A stretch of 60,785 nt of DNA. Origin: Sediminibacterium ginsengisoli (GTDB taxonomy: Bacteria > Bacteroidota > Bacteroidia > Chitinophagales > Chitinophagaceae). A model generated the notes under the pieces. That model saw nothing but the letters and a program-made list of their open reading frames with translations. It did not search any database and was not told the DNA's origin. Shown here piece after piece: positions 8,436 through 16,740 of this stretch. Position 1 is the stretch's first letter, and each line of letters begins with the position of its first letter. The stretch spans positions 293,153-353,937 of the forward strand of contig NZ_FUWH01000003.1 of the NCBI RefSeq assembly GCF_900167075.1, given 5' to 3'. The translations under genes were made by a program, and so were the position numbers.

Positions 8436-8986
8436 CCAGGAAAATAGTTATCATAGGACCAGAATCAACCGGCAAAAGCACTTTGTCAGAACAACTTGCC
8501 GCGCATTATCAAACGCGTTGGTGCCCGGAATTTGCACGCGAATACCTGCTGAAGAACGGTACCGCTTACACATTTGAAGACCTTGAGACCATCGCACGCG
8601 GGCAATTGTCGCTTGAAGAAGAATACCTGCGCCAGGTAGAAGATAATCAAAATCCACCTCAGCAACCCATCCTGTTTATCGATACCGATATGTATGTGAT
8701 GAAAGTATGGTGCGAATATGTTTTCGGCCAATGTCACCAGTTCATTCTGGATGAGATCGTTTCCCGCCGTTATGATCTGTACCTTTTTTGCAATGTTGAT
8801 CTGCCCTGGGTTGCAGATGAACTGAGGGAATACCCCGATGAAGAACCGCGCCGTGAGCTGTACCATATTTACAAGGACCTGCTTATTAACCAACCCGTGC
8901 CCTGGATCGATATTTCAGGTGATTATGACCAAAGGTTACAAACGGCGATCTCTGCTGTTGATGCATTATTAAATACTAACGGATAA
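8432..8986 (+). CDS. NadR-like ribosylnicotinamide kinase
   Basis: The 184-residue protein is a P-loop kinase matching the C-terminal kinase domain of NadR. It has Walker A GPESTGKS at 9-16, then WCPEFAREYL, the DTD motif in LFIDTDMYVMKVWCEYVFG, and YDLYLFCNVDLPW. It should phosphorylate nicotinamide riboside to the mononucleotide in the cytoplasm and so trap what PnuC imports. It lacks the adenylyltransferase and DNA-binding domains of full NadR. The ATG overlaps the pnuC stop, which indicates translational coupling. The frame extends upstream to 8234, but that part is out-of-frame pnuC sequence. The 3' end overlaps mtgA by 11 bases tail to tail. Confidence 0.88.
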   Translation: MTRKIVIIGPESTGKSTLSEQLAAHYQTRWCPEFAREYLLKNGTAYTFEDLETIARGQLSLEEEYLRQVEDNQNPPQQPILFIDTDMYVMKVWCEYVFGQCHQFILDEIVSRRYDLYLFCNVDLPWVADELREYPDEEPRRELYHIYKDLLINQPVPWIDISGDYDQRLQTAISAVDALLNTNG

Positions 8987-9698
8987 TCGCCTGTATATCC
9001 GGATCGTCTTCAATATTATGCATTTGCTGTACGATCTGCGGATAACGCCAGGCCACCCTGGTACTTGCAGGTTTTACGGAGAATTTTTTCGGGTTGGGTA
9101 AACAGGCAATGATCATAGCCGCTTCTGCACGGGTGAGGTCTTTCGCATGCTTGCTGAAATACTTCTGTGATGCCGCTTCAATACCGAATATGCCCGGTCC
9201 CATTTCAATTACGTTGAGGTATACTTCCAGGATCCGTTTTTTACCCCAGGTCCACTCTATCAGTTTAGTAAAATACATTTCGGGTACCTTCCGTATGTAA
9301 CGGGTAAAGCCGCCGGCCTGCCAGAGAAAAACGTTTTTAGCTACCTGCTGGGTAATAGTGCTGGCGCCGCCGCCCAGCGGAATCTTTGTTTTCTTTCCTT
9401 TTTTCTTTGGCTTCAGGCTTTTTTCAATCGCATCCCAATCGAACCCGCCATGATCGGGGAATGCCTGGTCTTCGCTGGCAATAGCTGCGAGTTTCACATT
9501 ATAAGAGATCTCATCCCAGCCCACATAATCTCTTTTCAATCCATAAGAAAATGAATTCCCGATCTGCGTAAGTGTGATCGGAGGCATCAGCCATTTACAC
9601 ACCAGCGTATAGAGCAGCGAAGAGAGAAACATGACCAGCAATACGCGCCAGGTCCATTTCCAGAAACGTTTCCATTTTGATGCTTTTTTCTTTGCCAT
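8976..9698 (-). CDS. mtgA: Monofunctional peptidoglycan glycosyltransferase MtgA
   Basis: This 240-residue protein polymerises lipid II into glycan strands at the periplasmic face of the inner membrane. A basic N-terminus and one membrane segment (about 17-36) precede a GT51 domain. The domain shows catalytic E76 in ASEDQAFPDHGG, then GGASTITQQVAKNVFL, KRILEVYLNVIEMGPGIFGIEAAS, and KDLTRAEAAMIIACLPNP. There is no transpeptidase domain, and the length fits MtgA. It is convergent with the ribosylnicotinamide kinase gene, with an 11-base overlap. Confidence 0.95.
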   Translation of the reverse strand: MAKKKASKWKRFWKWTWRVLLVMFLSSLLYTLVCKWLMPPITLTQIGNSFSYGLKRDYVGWDEISYNVKLAAIASEDQAFPDHGGFDWDAIEKSLKPKKKGKKTKIPLGGGASTITQQVAKNVFLWQAGGFTRYIRKVPEMYFTKLIEWTWGKKRILEVYLNVIEMGPGIFGIEAASQKYFSKHAKDLTRAEAAMIIACLPNPKKFSVKPASTRVAWRYPQIVQQMHNIEDDPDIQAIIR

Positions 9699-9748
9699 AG
9701 GGTGAGGCCGAACTATGCTCTGGTGAAGTCGGGGTGTGGTGCAATATA

Positions 9749-10306
9749 CTATTTGCTGACTGACATATTAAGAATTTCCATGCGGTATTTTTTACCGAGC
9801 ACTATGTAAGGGCTATGACTTATCTCAAGCAGTTTGCCTACCAGGAATGCACCTGCTGCAACCCCTATCCCTGTAAGGTTTTTTGAACTGAATACCTGGT
9901 CTTTCTTGATCAGGCTGTTCATGATGTTGAGGAAAATATAACCACCGCCTCCGATCTGCAGCAACGCACCATTGGTGAAAATGCTGGCACCGGTTGATCT
10001 TTTTTCCATGCCATAGATCTCTTTCACATGCAGCTTCATCAATCCCATATGAAGCGTATCAACGTTCAGAAAACCAAACTGGTTGGGAACCATGACCACG
10101 CTCTGCTGGTCTATCAGGAGAGAATCGTTCCAGATCTGTTTAATACGGCCCTGGATCCATTGTTTGCTGCTGAACTGAAAAGTGATAAAACTTCCGCGAA
10201 CCCAGGTTTGAATGGTCTGGTCCTTTTTTTTAAGTACCAGAAGGTCATTCTGTGCAGATACCGTGATGGTTGCGGCGCAAAGAAAAAGCGCGATTAGCAG
10301 TTTCAT
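9749..10306 (-). CDS. Exported protein of unknown function
   Basis: The 185-residue product has a signal peptide (MKLLIALFLCAATITVSAQ) and no family that I recognise. The mature region begins with a small beta-rich part (KKKDQTIQTWVRGSFITFQF, QGRIKQIWNDSLLID, FGFLNVDTLHMGLMKL), reminiscent of proteins that bind or respond to surface ligands. Two hydrophobic stretches follow (about 110-130 and 145-160), then YRMEILN at the end. It may be anchored in the envelope. A TATCTTTC -7-like box ends five bases before the ATG. The gene lies between mtgA and a LysE-type exporter on the same strand. Confidence 0.6.
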   Translation of the reverse strand: MKLLIALFLCAATITVSAQNDLLVLKKKDQTIQTWVRGSFITFQFSSKQWIQGRIKQIWNDSLLIDQQSVVMVPNQFGFLNVDTLHMGLMKLHVKEIYGMEKRSTGASIFTNGALLQIGGGGYIFLNIMNSLIKKDQVFSSKNLTGIGVAAGAFLVGKLLEISHSPYIVLGKKYRMEILNMSVSK

Positions 10307-10360
10307 TGGCGGAAAGATAAAAACTATGTGTTGTTCTGTTATGATAAGAGAACGTTAAAG

Positions 10361-11017
10361 CTATTTAAGCTTATCGCCATAGGTGAGGATACCCCAGCAT
10401 AATGCAATCCCAAAGCCGATCAGTATCAGCCCTGAGATCTTATTGATATAATGCAGGTTCCTCGGCGTCAGCTTCGAACGCAGTTTTCCGGCCAGTACTA
10501 CTTTCAGGATATCGGCCAGCAGCACAAACAACAGGCAGGTTCCAAATACGATCAACCTGTACTCGAAAGGATGCGGCGCACTTTGCGAATCTGCGAGAAT
10601 GGCGGCCGTCCAGGCAAACCAGAACAGGAACACAGCCGGGTTCAGCATGTTCATGAAAAAACCTGACAGGAAAATAGCTGCCATGTCGCGCTTCCGGAAT
10701 TTCTTGTTGGCGATGCGGTTCTCTTCGTCTGTTGAGACTTTTTTGAAAAACAAAGTATAAATACCCACACCTACCAGGAAAACACTTCCCGCCACGGCGA
10801 TAAAAGTCTGGTGCGTGAGCGCTCTTGCAAACAATGCCGTGAAGAGATTACAGACCACTACCAGCAGGATATCGCTTGCAGAAACGCCTGCCACGAATAT
10901 ATAACCTGCTTTATGGCCATTGTTAATACTCTGCTTGATGATGGCAAAGATTACCGGCCCAACTGAAATACTCAGTATCAATCCTAATAACAGTCCTTTG
11001 ATGAGTGCTGCAGTCAT
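10361..11017 (-). CDS. LysE/RhtB-family amino acid exporter
   Basis: This 218-residue membrane protein has six hydrophobic segments and the family signature at the first loop: GLLLGLILSISVGPVIFAIIKQSINNGHKAGYIFVAGVSASD. A later NPAVFLFWFAW (NP-x-x-x-x-F) motif and a final LIGFGIALCWG segment complete the pattern. LysE, RhtB and related proteins export lysine, threonine, homoserine or other small metabolites; the substrate cannot be predicted from the sequence. A charged cytoplasmic loop (about 70-90) separates segments three and four as is usual. It starts at ATG 11017. Confidence 0.88.
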   Translation of the reverse strand: MTAALIKGLLLGLILSISVGPVIFAIIKQSINNGHKAGYIFVAGVSASDILLVVVCNLFTALFARALTHQTFIAVAGSVFLVGVGIYTLFFKKVSTDEENRIANKKFRKRDMAAIFLSGFFMNMLNPAVFLFWFAWTAAILADSQSAPHPFEYRLIVFGTCLLFVLLADILKVVLAGKLRSKLTPRNLHYINKISGLILIGFGIALCWGILTYGDKLK

Positions 11018-11090
11018 TCGCTCAATTATTCAAACCGAAAATAAGTGGTTAATTCTGAAAAAACAGGCATTTATACCCGTTCTTTAAAAT

Positions 11091-11720
11091 TCAGTCCAGC
11101 AACGTTGCGGTTATAATACTATCAAGCCCCGGAAAATTGCGGGCCAGGTAGCTATTTCCGTATTTGTACACGGAATCCTGGATGGCCAGCGTACTTCTTC
11201 CGTATTTATTGGTTAACCGATATAAAATATCCATACCAGCCACCACCCGTGCTACGGGTGTATAGCCCCTGAGATCCTGTCTTTTCACGGTATCGAGCAC
11301 GCGGTTATCGATCATGTTGATGAACAGCTGTGTCGACCTGTCGTTACTGCCGCCGCGTGCAAAAGAGATCACGCCTTTGGTATTACTGGCTTTTACGGGT
11401 TCGTCGGGCAATTTTTTGGGGTCCCAGAATTTATTCAGCGGTTTGCTGTCCGCTATCCCGAACTGCACTACATAATCATGCTGCACGCGGAACAGCATAT
11501 TATTGTTATAGAAACCCGTTTTGATGAGTTGATAAAGTCTGTCGGCCCCTGCCGGCGACCATTTCCTGTATACTTCAATAGTAAAATTCCCTTTCGTTGT
11601 TTTGAACAGTGCTTTGAACGTTTCAGGCGCTTTCAGCTTCAGCACGCTTGCTTCAGGCACCTGTGCCTGCAGGTGCAGCATGCAGCTTAGCATCATGATA
11701 CAGGCAAGGAATTTTTTCAT
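11091..11720 (-). CDS. Exported cyclophilin-type peptidylprolyl isomerase
   Basis: This 209-residue protein starts at 11720 with a signal peptide (MKKFLACIMMLSCMLHLQAQ); the frame extends upstream to 11768 but those codons lie inside the preceding gene. The cyclophilin fold is seen in FKTTKGNFTIEVYRKWSPAGADRLYQLIKTGFYNNNMLFRV, GVISFARGGSNDRSTQLFINMIDN and FTPVARVVAGMDILYRL-like positions. The usual QGGD segment is replaced by QFGIAD, and the active-site stretch is divergent, so activity may be weak. It probably assists folding in the periplasm. It lies 8 bases after the GH3-type gene, so both are probably one transcript. Confidence 0.82.
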   Translation of the reverse strand: MKKFLACIMMLSCMLHLQAQVPEASVLKLKAPETFKALFKTTKGNFTIEVYRKWSPAGADRLYQLIKTGFYNNNMLFRVQHDYVVQFGIADSKPLNKFWDPKKLPDEPVKASNTKGVISFARGGSNDRSTQLFINMIDNRVLDTVKRQDLRGYTPVARVVAGMDILYRLTNKYGRSTLAIQDSVYKYGNSYLARNFPGLDSIITATLLD

Positions 11721-11728
11721 GTGCCCGG

Positions 11729-13261
11729 TTAAGAGGTTACCAGTTGCTTTTTCAGGAATTGCTGCCATTCTTCGAGCAGTTTGCCTTTAAGTACACGCGG
11801 GAATTTGTGCTGACCACCCATTTTTCCTTTGGAATGCATGAAATCGAGGAACTGCTGTTCGGGTAAAACATCCAGCAATACTTTTTTCAGTGCACTCTTT
11901 CTTTCTACCGCATAGTCGTCGTTCAGTTCTTTTAAACGCTGGTCTATTTTTTCGGCAAGAACGGCCGGGTCAACGGCATCATCGCAGGCAAGATACCAGT
12001 GATGGGCAAAGAAATTATCATACGGAATGCCCGCTACGGTATATTCCGGAATAGATATGTTGAGTTCTTCGCTCACCATCTGTACGGCTTTGTTCATATT
12101 CTCCACGCTGAGGTGCTCGCCTACAAGACTGAGGAAATGTTTGGTGCGGCCCGTGATCACGATCTCGCATTTTTCCTTGTCTGTAAAACGAAGCGTATCG
12201 CCGATGAGGTAACGCCAGGTGCCGGCAGTTGTGCTGATGAGCAGTGCATAATCTTTTCCCTCTTCCACTTCGTGGATCATCAGTGCTTCAGGGTTTTCCA
12301 CCATATCGCCGGCTGAATCGAAATTCCTATCATCGAACGGGACGAATTCCATGAAAATATGTTCGCTGGTGACGAGTTTCATGCCTTTGGCATTCTGACG
12401 ATCCTGGTAAGCAATAAACCCTTCGCTGGCGAGGTAGGTTTCGATATAGGTGATCGGTTTGCCCAGCAGCTTTTCAAATCCTTTTTTATAGGGCTCGAAG
12501 CTCACGCCGCCATGCACGAAAAAAGCCAGGTTAGGCCACATTTCGTGGATATTGTTCAGCTTGTAGCGTTCTATCACCATTTCCATGAGCATCTGCACCC
12601 AGGCAGGAACGCCTACCAGGAAGCCGATATCCCATTGCGGTGCTTTTTCAACGATCTCTTCCAGTTTTTTATTCCAGTCTTTTTCCTTCGCGATCTTTTT
12701 TCCCGGCTTATAGAATGGCTGGAACCAGAAAGGGGATTTTTTTACCGTGATCCCGCTCAGGTCGCCGGCATAATAACCCGCGCCTTTTTCCAATTCGGTG
12801 CTGCCGCCTAATGTCAGCCAGCCTTTACCGATAGAACTGTACGGAATATCTTCATAGGTACGCAGGCTCAGAAGCTGCTTGATCATGACCATCTTATTAC
12901 CCCGCAGCAGATCGTTGGTAATAGGAATATACTTGCTCGATGCCTCGCTGGTTCCGCTGCTCAGCGCATAATAGCGGATCTTGCCGGGCCAGCAGATATC
13001 CGGGATCCCTTCGAGGGTCTTATTCCACCATTCGTTGTAGATCTTGTTATAATTGAAGGTTGGTACCAGTTCCTGGAATTTCTTACCGGGATGCTTGCTG
13101 AGCAGGATCTCATCAAACCGGTATTGCTGTCCGAATGCAGTGAAACGGGCTTTCCGGAGTAACTTACGCAGCACTTTCAGTTGCTGACGCCGCGGATTAT
13201 TCTGCGGAAGCCTTAATGCCTTCAGGATGCTGTTGGGTAGTTTAATATCTAATATAGCCAT
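11729..13261 (-). CDS. GH3-family acyl-adenylating amidosynthetase homologue
   Basis: This 510-residue protein belongs to the GH3 family, whose plant members adenylate acids such as indole acetate or jasmonate and join them to amino acids. Visible features are FTAFGQQYRF near the start, a phosphate-loop-like YYALSSGTSEASSKYIPIT (ANL-type motif), PAWVQMLMEMVIERY, HGGVSFEPYKKGFEKLLG, ETYLASEGFIAYQD, and TAGTWRYLIGDTLRF with ITGRTKHFLSLVGEHLS. The length is slightly below plant enzymes. The bacterial substrate is unknown. An exact -7 box lies 24 bases upstream. It is followed closely by an exported cyclophilin. Confidence 0.88.
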   Translation of the reverse strand: MAILDIKLPNSILKALRLPQNNPRRQQLKVLRKLLRKARFTAFGQQYRFDEILLSKHPGKKFQELVPTFNYNKIYNEWWNKTLEGIPDICWPGKIRYYALSSGTSEASSKYIPITNDLLRGNKMVMIKQLLSLRTYEDIPYSSIGKGWLTLGGSTELEKGAGYYAGDLSGITVKKSPFWFQPFYKPGKKIAKEKDWNKKLEEIVEKAPQWDIGFLVGVPAWVQMLMEMVIERYKLNNIHEMWPNLAFFVHGGVSFEPYKKGFEKLLGKPITYIETYLASEGFIAYQDRQNAKGMKLVTSEHIFMEFVPFDDRNFDSAGDMVENPEALMIHEVEEGKDYALLISTTAGTWRYLIGDTLRFTDKEKCEIVITGRTKHFLSLVGEHLSVENMNKAVQMVSEELNISIPEYTVAGIPYDNFFAHHWYLACDDAVDPAVLAEKIDQRLKELNDDYAVERKSALKKVLLDVLPEQQFLDFMHSKGKMGGQHKFPRVLKGKLLEEWQQFLKKQLVTS

Positions 13262-13284
13262 CGTTAGAGCCCGTTTAGAATATA

Positions 13285-13292
13285 CAAATTTA
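13285..13292 (-). promoter_or_regulatory. -7 promoter box TAAATTTG of the GH3-type gene
   Basis: The minus strand reads TAAATTTG, an exact match to TAnnTTTG, 23 bases before the ATG at 13261. No clear -33 TTG was found at the right distance. Confidence 0.4.
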
Positions 13293-13375
13293 GCGCAATT
13301 CAGCTAAACAGGTATCCGGGTAAGCTAAATTACCACTCCTTCGCTTTGCTTTCTGTACCGGTTCAGCCTTTTGAT

Positions 13376-13383
13376 TACTTTTG
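13376..13383 (+). promoter_or_regulatory. -7 promoter box TACTTTTG
   Basis: This exact TAnnTTTG match ends four bases before the ATG at 13388. A CTG at 13353-13355 sits at the -33 distance. The geometry implies a transcript starting at or very near the start codon. Confidence 0.5.
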
Positions 13384-13387
13384 CAGC

Positions 13388-14164
13388 ATGTTAAAACAGA
13401 CCTTACTCAAAGCAACAGAAGCCGGGGCCAGACAATTACTGCATTTTTTTAACGGTCAGTTCGAGATCAGTAATAAGGAAGGGATCAATAACCTGGTAAC
13501 GGAAGCAGACCATGCTGCCGAAAAAGCCATTTTTGAAGTGATCCGCGAAGATTATCCAGAACATTTCATCCTGAGCGAAGAGACAGGCGAGATCATACAG
13601 GACTCTTCCTACAAATGGATCATCGACCCTATCGACGGCACCGTTAATTTCGCAAACGGCATTCCTATCTGCTGTGTGAGTATTGGTATCGAGCAGGACG
13701 GGCACATGATCCTCGGTGCGGTCTACAATCCGTTCATGAATGAACTGTTCTTTGCCCAACGCGGATTCGGCGCAACGCTGAACGATAAAAGGATCCATGT
13801 GAGCAAGAAAAGCTCCCTGATCAAAAGCTGTCTGGTTACCGGTTTTCCCTACACCTACCTCGATATGGAAAACGGCCCGTTACAGGTTTTTGAAAAACTG
13901 ATCAGGAAAGGAATTCCGGTAAGAAGACTGGGAAGCGCCGCTATTGATCTCTGTTGGGTTGCAGCCGGCCGGTTCGATGGTTTTTATGAGCATAAGCTGC
14001 AAGCCTGGGACAGTGCAGCAGGTTTCCTGATTGTAGAAGAGGCGGGTGGAAAAGTAACCGATTTCGCGGGCAATCCCTATTCCCCTTATCAGCCGCATAT
14101 CATTGCCACCAACGGGCAGATCCACGATGAGCTGCTGAAAGTAGTGAATGGCGGAAACGTATAA
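13388..14164 (+). CDS. Inositol-monophosphatase-family phosphatase
   Basis: The 258-residue protein is a Li+/Mg2+-dependent sugar or inositol phosphatase of the SuhB/IMPase type. The metal-binding residues are in LSEETGE (E64/E65), DPIDGT (80-85) and AWDSAAGFLIVEEAGGKVTDF near the C-terminus. A VTEADHAAEKAI segment near residue 37 is also typical. The natural substrate could be inositol phosphate, a histidinol-phosphate-like compound or PAP; the sequence does not decide. The frame is open to 13346, but the ATG at 13388 fits the family and the -7 box. thiL follows after a 32-base gap on the same strand. Confidence 0.9.
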   Translation: MLKQTLLKATEAGARQLLHFFNGQFEISNKEGINNLVTEADHAAEKAIFEVIREDYPEHFILSEETGEIIQDSSYKWIIDPIDGTVNFANGIPICCVSIGIEQDGHMILGAVYNPFMNELFFAQRGFGATLNDKRIHVSKKSSLIKSCLVTGFPYTYLDMENGPLQVFEKLIRKGIPVRRLGSAAIDLCWVAAGRFDGFYEHKLQAWDSAAGFLIVEEAGGKVTDFAGNPYSPYQPHIIATNGQIHDELLKVVNGGNV

Positions 14165-14196
14165 TCCCGATCTCAATTTTAAATGAACCTGTGAAC

Positions 14197-15228
14197 ATGG
14201 AAAACAGAACAGAAATAGCAACGCTGGGTGAATTTGGTCTGATCGATCACCTTACGCGCAATTTTGAAACACATAATGCATCCACCGTACTCGGCGTTGG
14301 CGACGATGCTGCCGTTATCGATCATTTCGGCAGGCAAACCGTTGTTACCACGGATCTTTTACTGGAAGGTATTCATTTCGACCTGATGTATACACCGCTG
14401 AAACACCTCGGCTACAAAGCCGTGATGGTAAACCTCAGTGATATTTATGCAATGAATGCCACACCAACACAACTTACGATCAGTATCGGCATCAGCAACA
14501 GGTTCAGTCTTGAAGCGCTGGACGAGTTTTACGAAGGCGTGCACATTGCCTGCGAAAAACACGGCGTGGACCTGATCGGCGGCGACACCTCTTCTTCGCA
14601 GAAAGGTTTTATCATTTCAGTAACCGCCATCGGCGAAGTGGCTCCGGATAAATTTGTAAAAAGAAGCACCGCGCAAAAAGGAGACCTGATCTGCGTGAGC
14701 GGCGATGTAGGCGGTGCATTCCTGGGCCTTACCCTGATGGGAAGGGAGAAAAAGATCTACCTCGAAAATCCACAGATACAACCCGATCTTGAAAACGAAA
14801 GTTATATCGTAGGGCGGTTATTACGCCCGGAAGCGAGGAAGGAGATCGTTGATTTCTTTGCTGCCAATAATATTGTTCCTACAGCCATGATGGATGTAAG
14901 CGATGGTATCAGCAGCGAGGTACTGCATCTCTGCAGGCAGAGCGGACTGGGCTGCAGGATCTATGAAGAAAAACTGCCGCTCTCCGAAGACAGCCGCAAA
15001 GCCGCATATAAATTCGGCCTGGATCCCACAGTCTGCGCACTGAACGGCGGGGAAGATTATGAACTGATCTTCACTTTACGCCAGGAAGACCACGAGAAGA
15101 TCACCCTGAACGAAGACATCAGCGTGATAGGTTACATGACCGACCCTGAAGAGGGAACCAAATTACTCACCAAGGGTGGCAATACCTTCGACATCACGGC
15201 CCAGGGCTGGAATGCGTTTCAGAAATAA
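14197..15228 (+). CDS. thiL: Thiamine-monophosphate kinase
   Basis: ThiL phosphorylates thiamine monophosphate to the active cofactor in the cytoplasm. The 343-residue product has the AIR-synthase-like order: GVGDDAAVI (metal binding), TTDLLLEGIHFD, NLSDIYAMNATPTQ, GGDTSSSQKGF, SGDVGGAFLGL, MMDVSDGISSE and NGGEDYELIFTL. An in-frame GTG at 14191 lies six bases upstream; I chose the ATG. A S41 protease starts 6 bases after the stop, so the phosphatase, thiL and protease genes may be co-transcribed. Confidence 0.95.
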   Translation: MENRTEIATLGEFGLIDHLTRNFETHNASTVLGVGDDAAVIDHFGRQTVVTTDLLLEGIHFDLMYTPLKHLGYKAVMVNLSDIYAMNATPTQLTISIGISNRFSLEALDEFYEGVHIACEKHGVDLIGGDTSSSQKGFIISVTAIGEVAPDKFVKRSTAQKGDLICVSGDVGGAFLGLTLMGREKKIYLENPQIQPDLENESYIVGRLLRPEARKEIVDFFAANNIVPTAMMDVSDGISSEVLHLCRQSGLGCRIYEEKLPLSEDSRKAAYKFGLDPTVCALNGGEDYELIFTLRQEDHEKITLNEDISVIGYMTDPEEGTKLLTKGGNTFDITAQGWNAFQK

Positions 15229-15234
15229 ACAGCT

Positions 15235-16740
15235 ATGAGGATGCGATCGTTTGTATTGTGGTTGCTGTTACTGTCGGGCATGCTGTCCGTCAACGCGCAG
15301 CAACCTGCACAGTCGCTTCCCAAAATGCCGGCGCAGCCGCTGCAGGAAGATGTGGCGCTGCTTAAAAAGATCCTCGAAGCCAATCACCCGAGCTTGTACT
15401 GGTATATCAGTAAAGACAGTCTGGACGCCTGTTTCAATGATGTGATCAGTGGCATCACCGACTCTCTGAACGAAGTTCAGTTCAAGAACAAGGTAGCCTG
15501 GCTGGTGAGCAAGATCCGCTGCGGGCATACCGCCGTCCGCTTCTCTAAAGCATATGGAAAAGTAGCGCCGGCTTTCCGTTATCCCGTATTCCCGTTATCG
15601 ATCAAGACCTGGCAGGATAGCCTGGTAATATTATCCAGCATTTTACCGAAAGACAGCATTTTTAAACGCGGAACAGTAATTACCGGCATCAACGGCATGA
15701 GCAACCGCTTCCTGCTCGATACTATTTTCAGATTCATCAGCACGGATGGTTATGCAGACAACTACAAAAGCCAGCTCATCAGCGGCAATTTCGGAGGCTG
15801 GCTTAAAACCATCATGGGCATCGACAGCACTTACACCATCTCTTACATTGATACAGCCGGGCATGAAGCAACAACGGTGATTAAGAGCTTCAGTCCGGAC
15901 ACAAGCGCACAGAGCCGCAGGGCTGTTGTTCCGGCACGACCATTTCCACCCGGCAAGCCAACCAGAAAACAATTACGCCAGGCCAACCTGCTCAATAAAA
16001 GAGCGATGGTGATCGATACAGCCAGCAGCACGGCGTTCATCCGTCTTACCACATTTACAGGAGGCCGGTTACGCAGCTTCTTCCGCAGGTCTTTCAAAGC
16101 CATGCGTAAGCAGCACATCAAAAACCTTGTGATCGACATGCGTGAAAACGGCGGTGGTAATGTGGGTAACAGCATTACACTAACCCGCTATCTTGCAGAT
16201 ACCGCTTTTAAAATAGGAGACAGTGTAACAGCCATCAGCAGGAGTTTCAGGTATGGCCGTTATATCAAACCGGTCTGGACTTACTGGCTGGCCATGCGTT
16301 TTACGGCACACAAGGCCGATGACGGATTGATCCACGCAGGACGTTACGAGCGTCATTATTTCAAGCCCAAAACAAGAAATCATTTCAACGGTAATGTATA
16401 CCTGGTGCAGGGCGGATTAACCTTTTCAGCCGCAACCATGTGCATCGCTACATTACAGGGTCAGTCGAATATTAAAATAGTGGGTGAAGAAACGGGCGGA
16501 GGATATTACGGCAATTCTGCCATGCATATTCCGGTGATCACGCTTCCCAACAGTGGTTTGCAAATAAGTTTACCGATGTACCGTTTGGTAATGGATGCCG
16601 CGAGGCCTAAAGGACATGGTATTATTCCGGACATTGTCATTAATCCATCTTCGGAAGCCATTAAAAAAGGTATAGACCTTAAGATAGAAGTCATTAAGGA
16701 AATGATCAGTAAAAGTAATGCAGCAGTCAGCGTGCATTAA
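15235..16740 (+). CDS. Exported S41-family peptidase
   Basis: The 501-residue protein has a signal peptide (about 1-21, ending VNAQ) and an N-terminal helical region typical of Bacteroidota S41 proteins. A short PDZ-like part (about 120-160) is followed by a tail-specific protease domain. The catalytic segment is QGGLTFSAATMCIATLQG with Ser398, followed by IKIVGEETGGGYYGNSAMHIPVITLPNSGL. S41 enzymes cleave proteins at exposed C-termini in the periplasm. The target is unknown. The stop overlaps the convergent nagA stop by 4 bases. It may be co-transcribed with thiL. Confidence 0.85.
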   Translation: MRMRSFVLWLLLLSGMLSVNAQQPAQSLPKMPAQPLQEDVALLKKILEANHPSLYWYISKDSLDACFNDVISGITDSLNEVQFKNKVAWLVSKIRCGHTAVRFSKAYGKVAPAFRYPVFPLSIKTWQDSLVILSSILPKDSIFKRGTVITGINGMSNRFLLDTIFRFISTDGYADNYKSQLISGNFGGWLKTIMGIDSTYTISYIDTAGHEATTVIKSFSPDTSAQSRRAVVPARPFPPGKPTRKQLRQANLLNKRAMVIDTASSTAFIRLTTFTGGRLRSFFRRSFKAMRKQHIKNLVIDMRENGGGNVGNSITLTRYLADTAFKIGDSVTAISRSFRYGRYIKPVWTYWLAMRFTAHKADDGLIHAGRYERHYFKPKTRNHFNGNVYLVQGGLTFSAATMCIATLQGQSNIKIVGEETGGGYYGNSAMHIPVITLPNSGLQISLPMYRLVMDAARPKGHGIIPDIVINPSSEAIKKGIDLKIEVIKEMISKSNAAVSVH

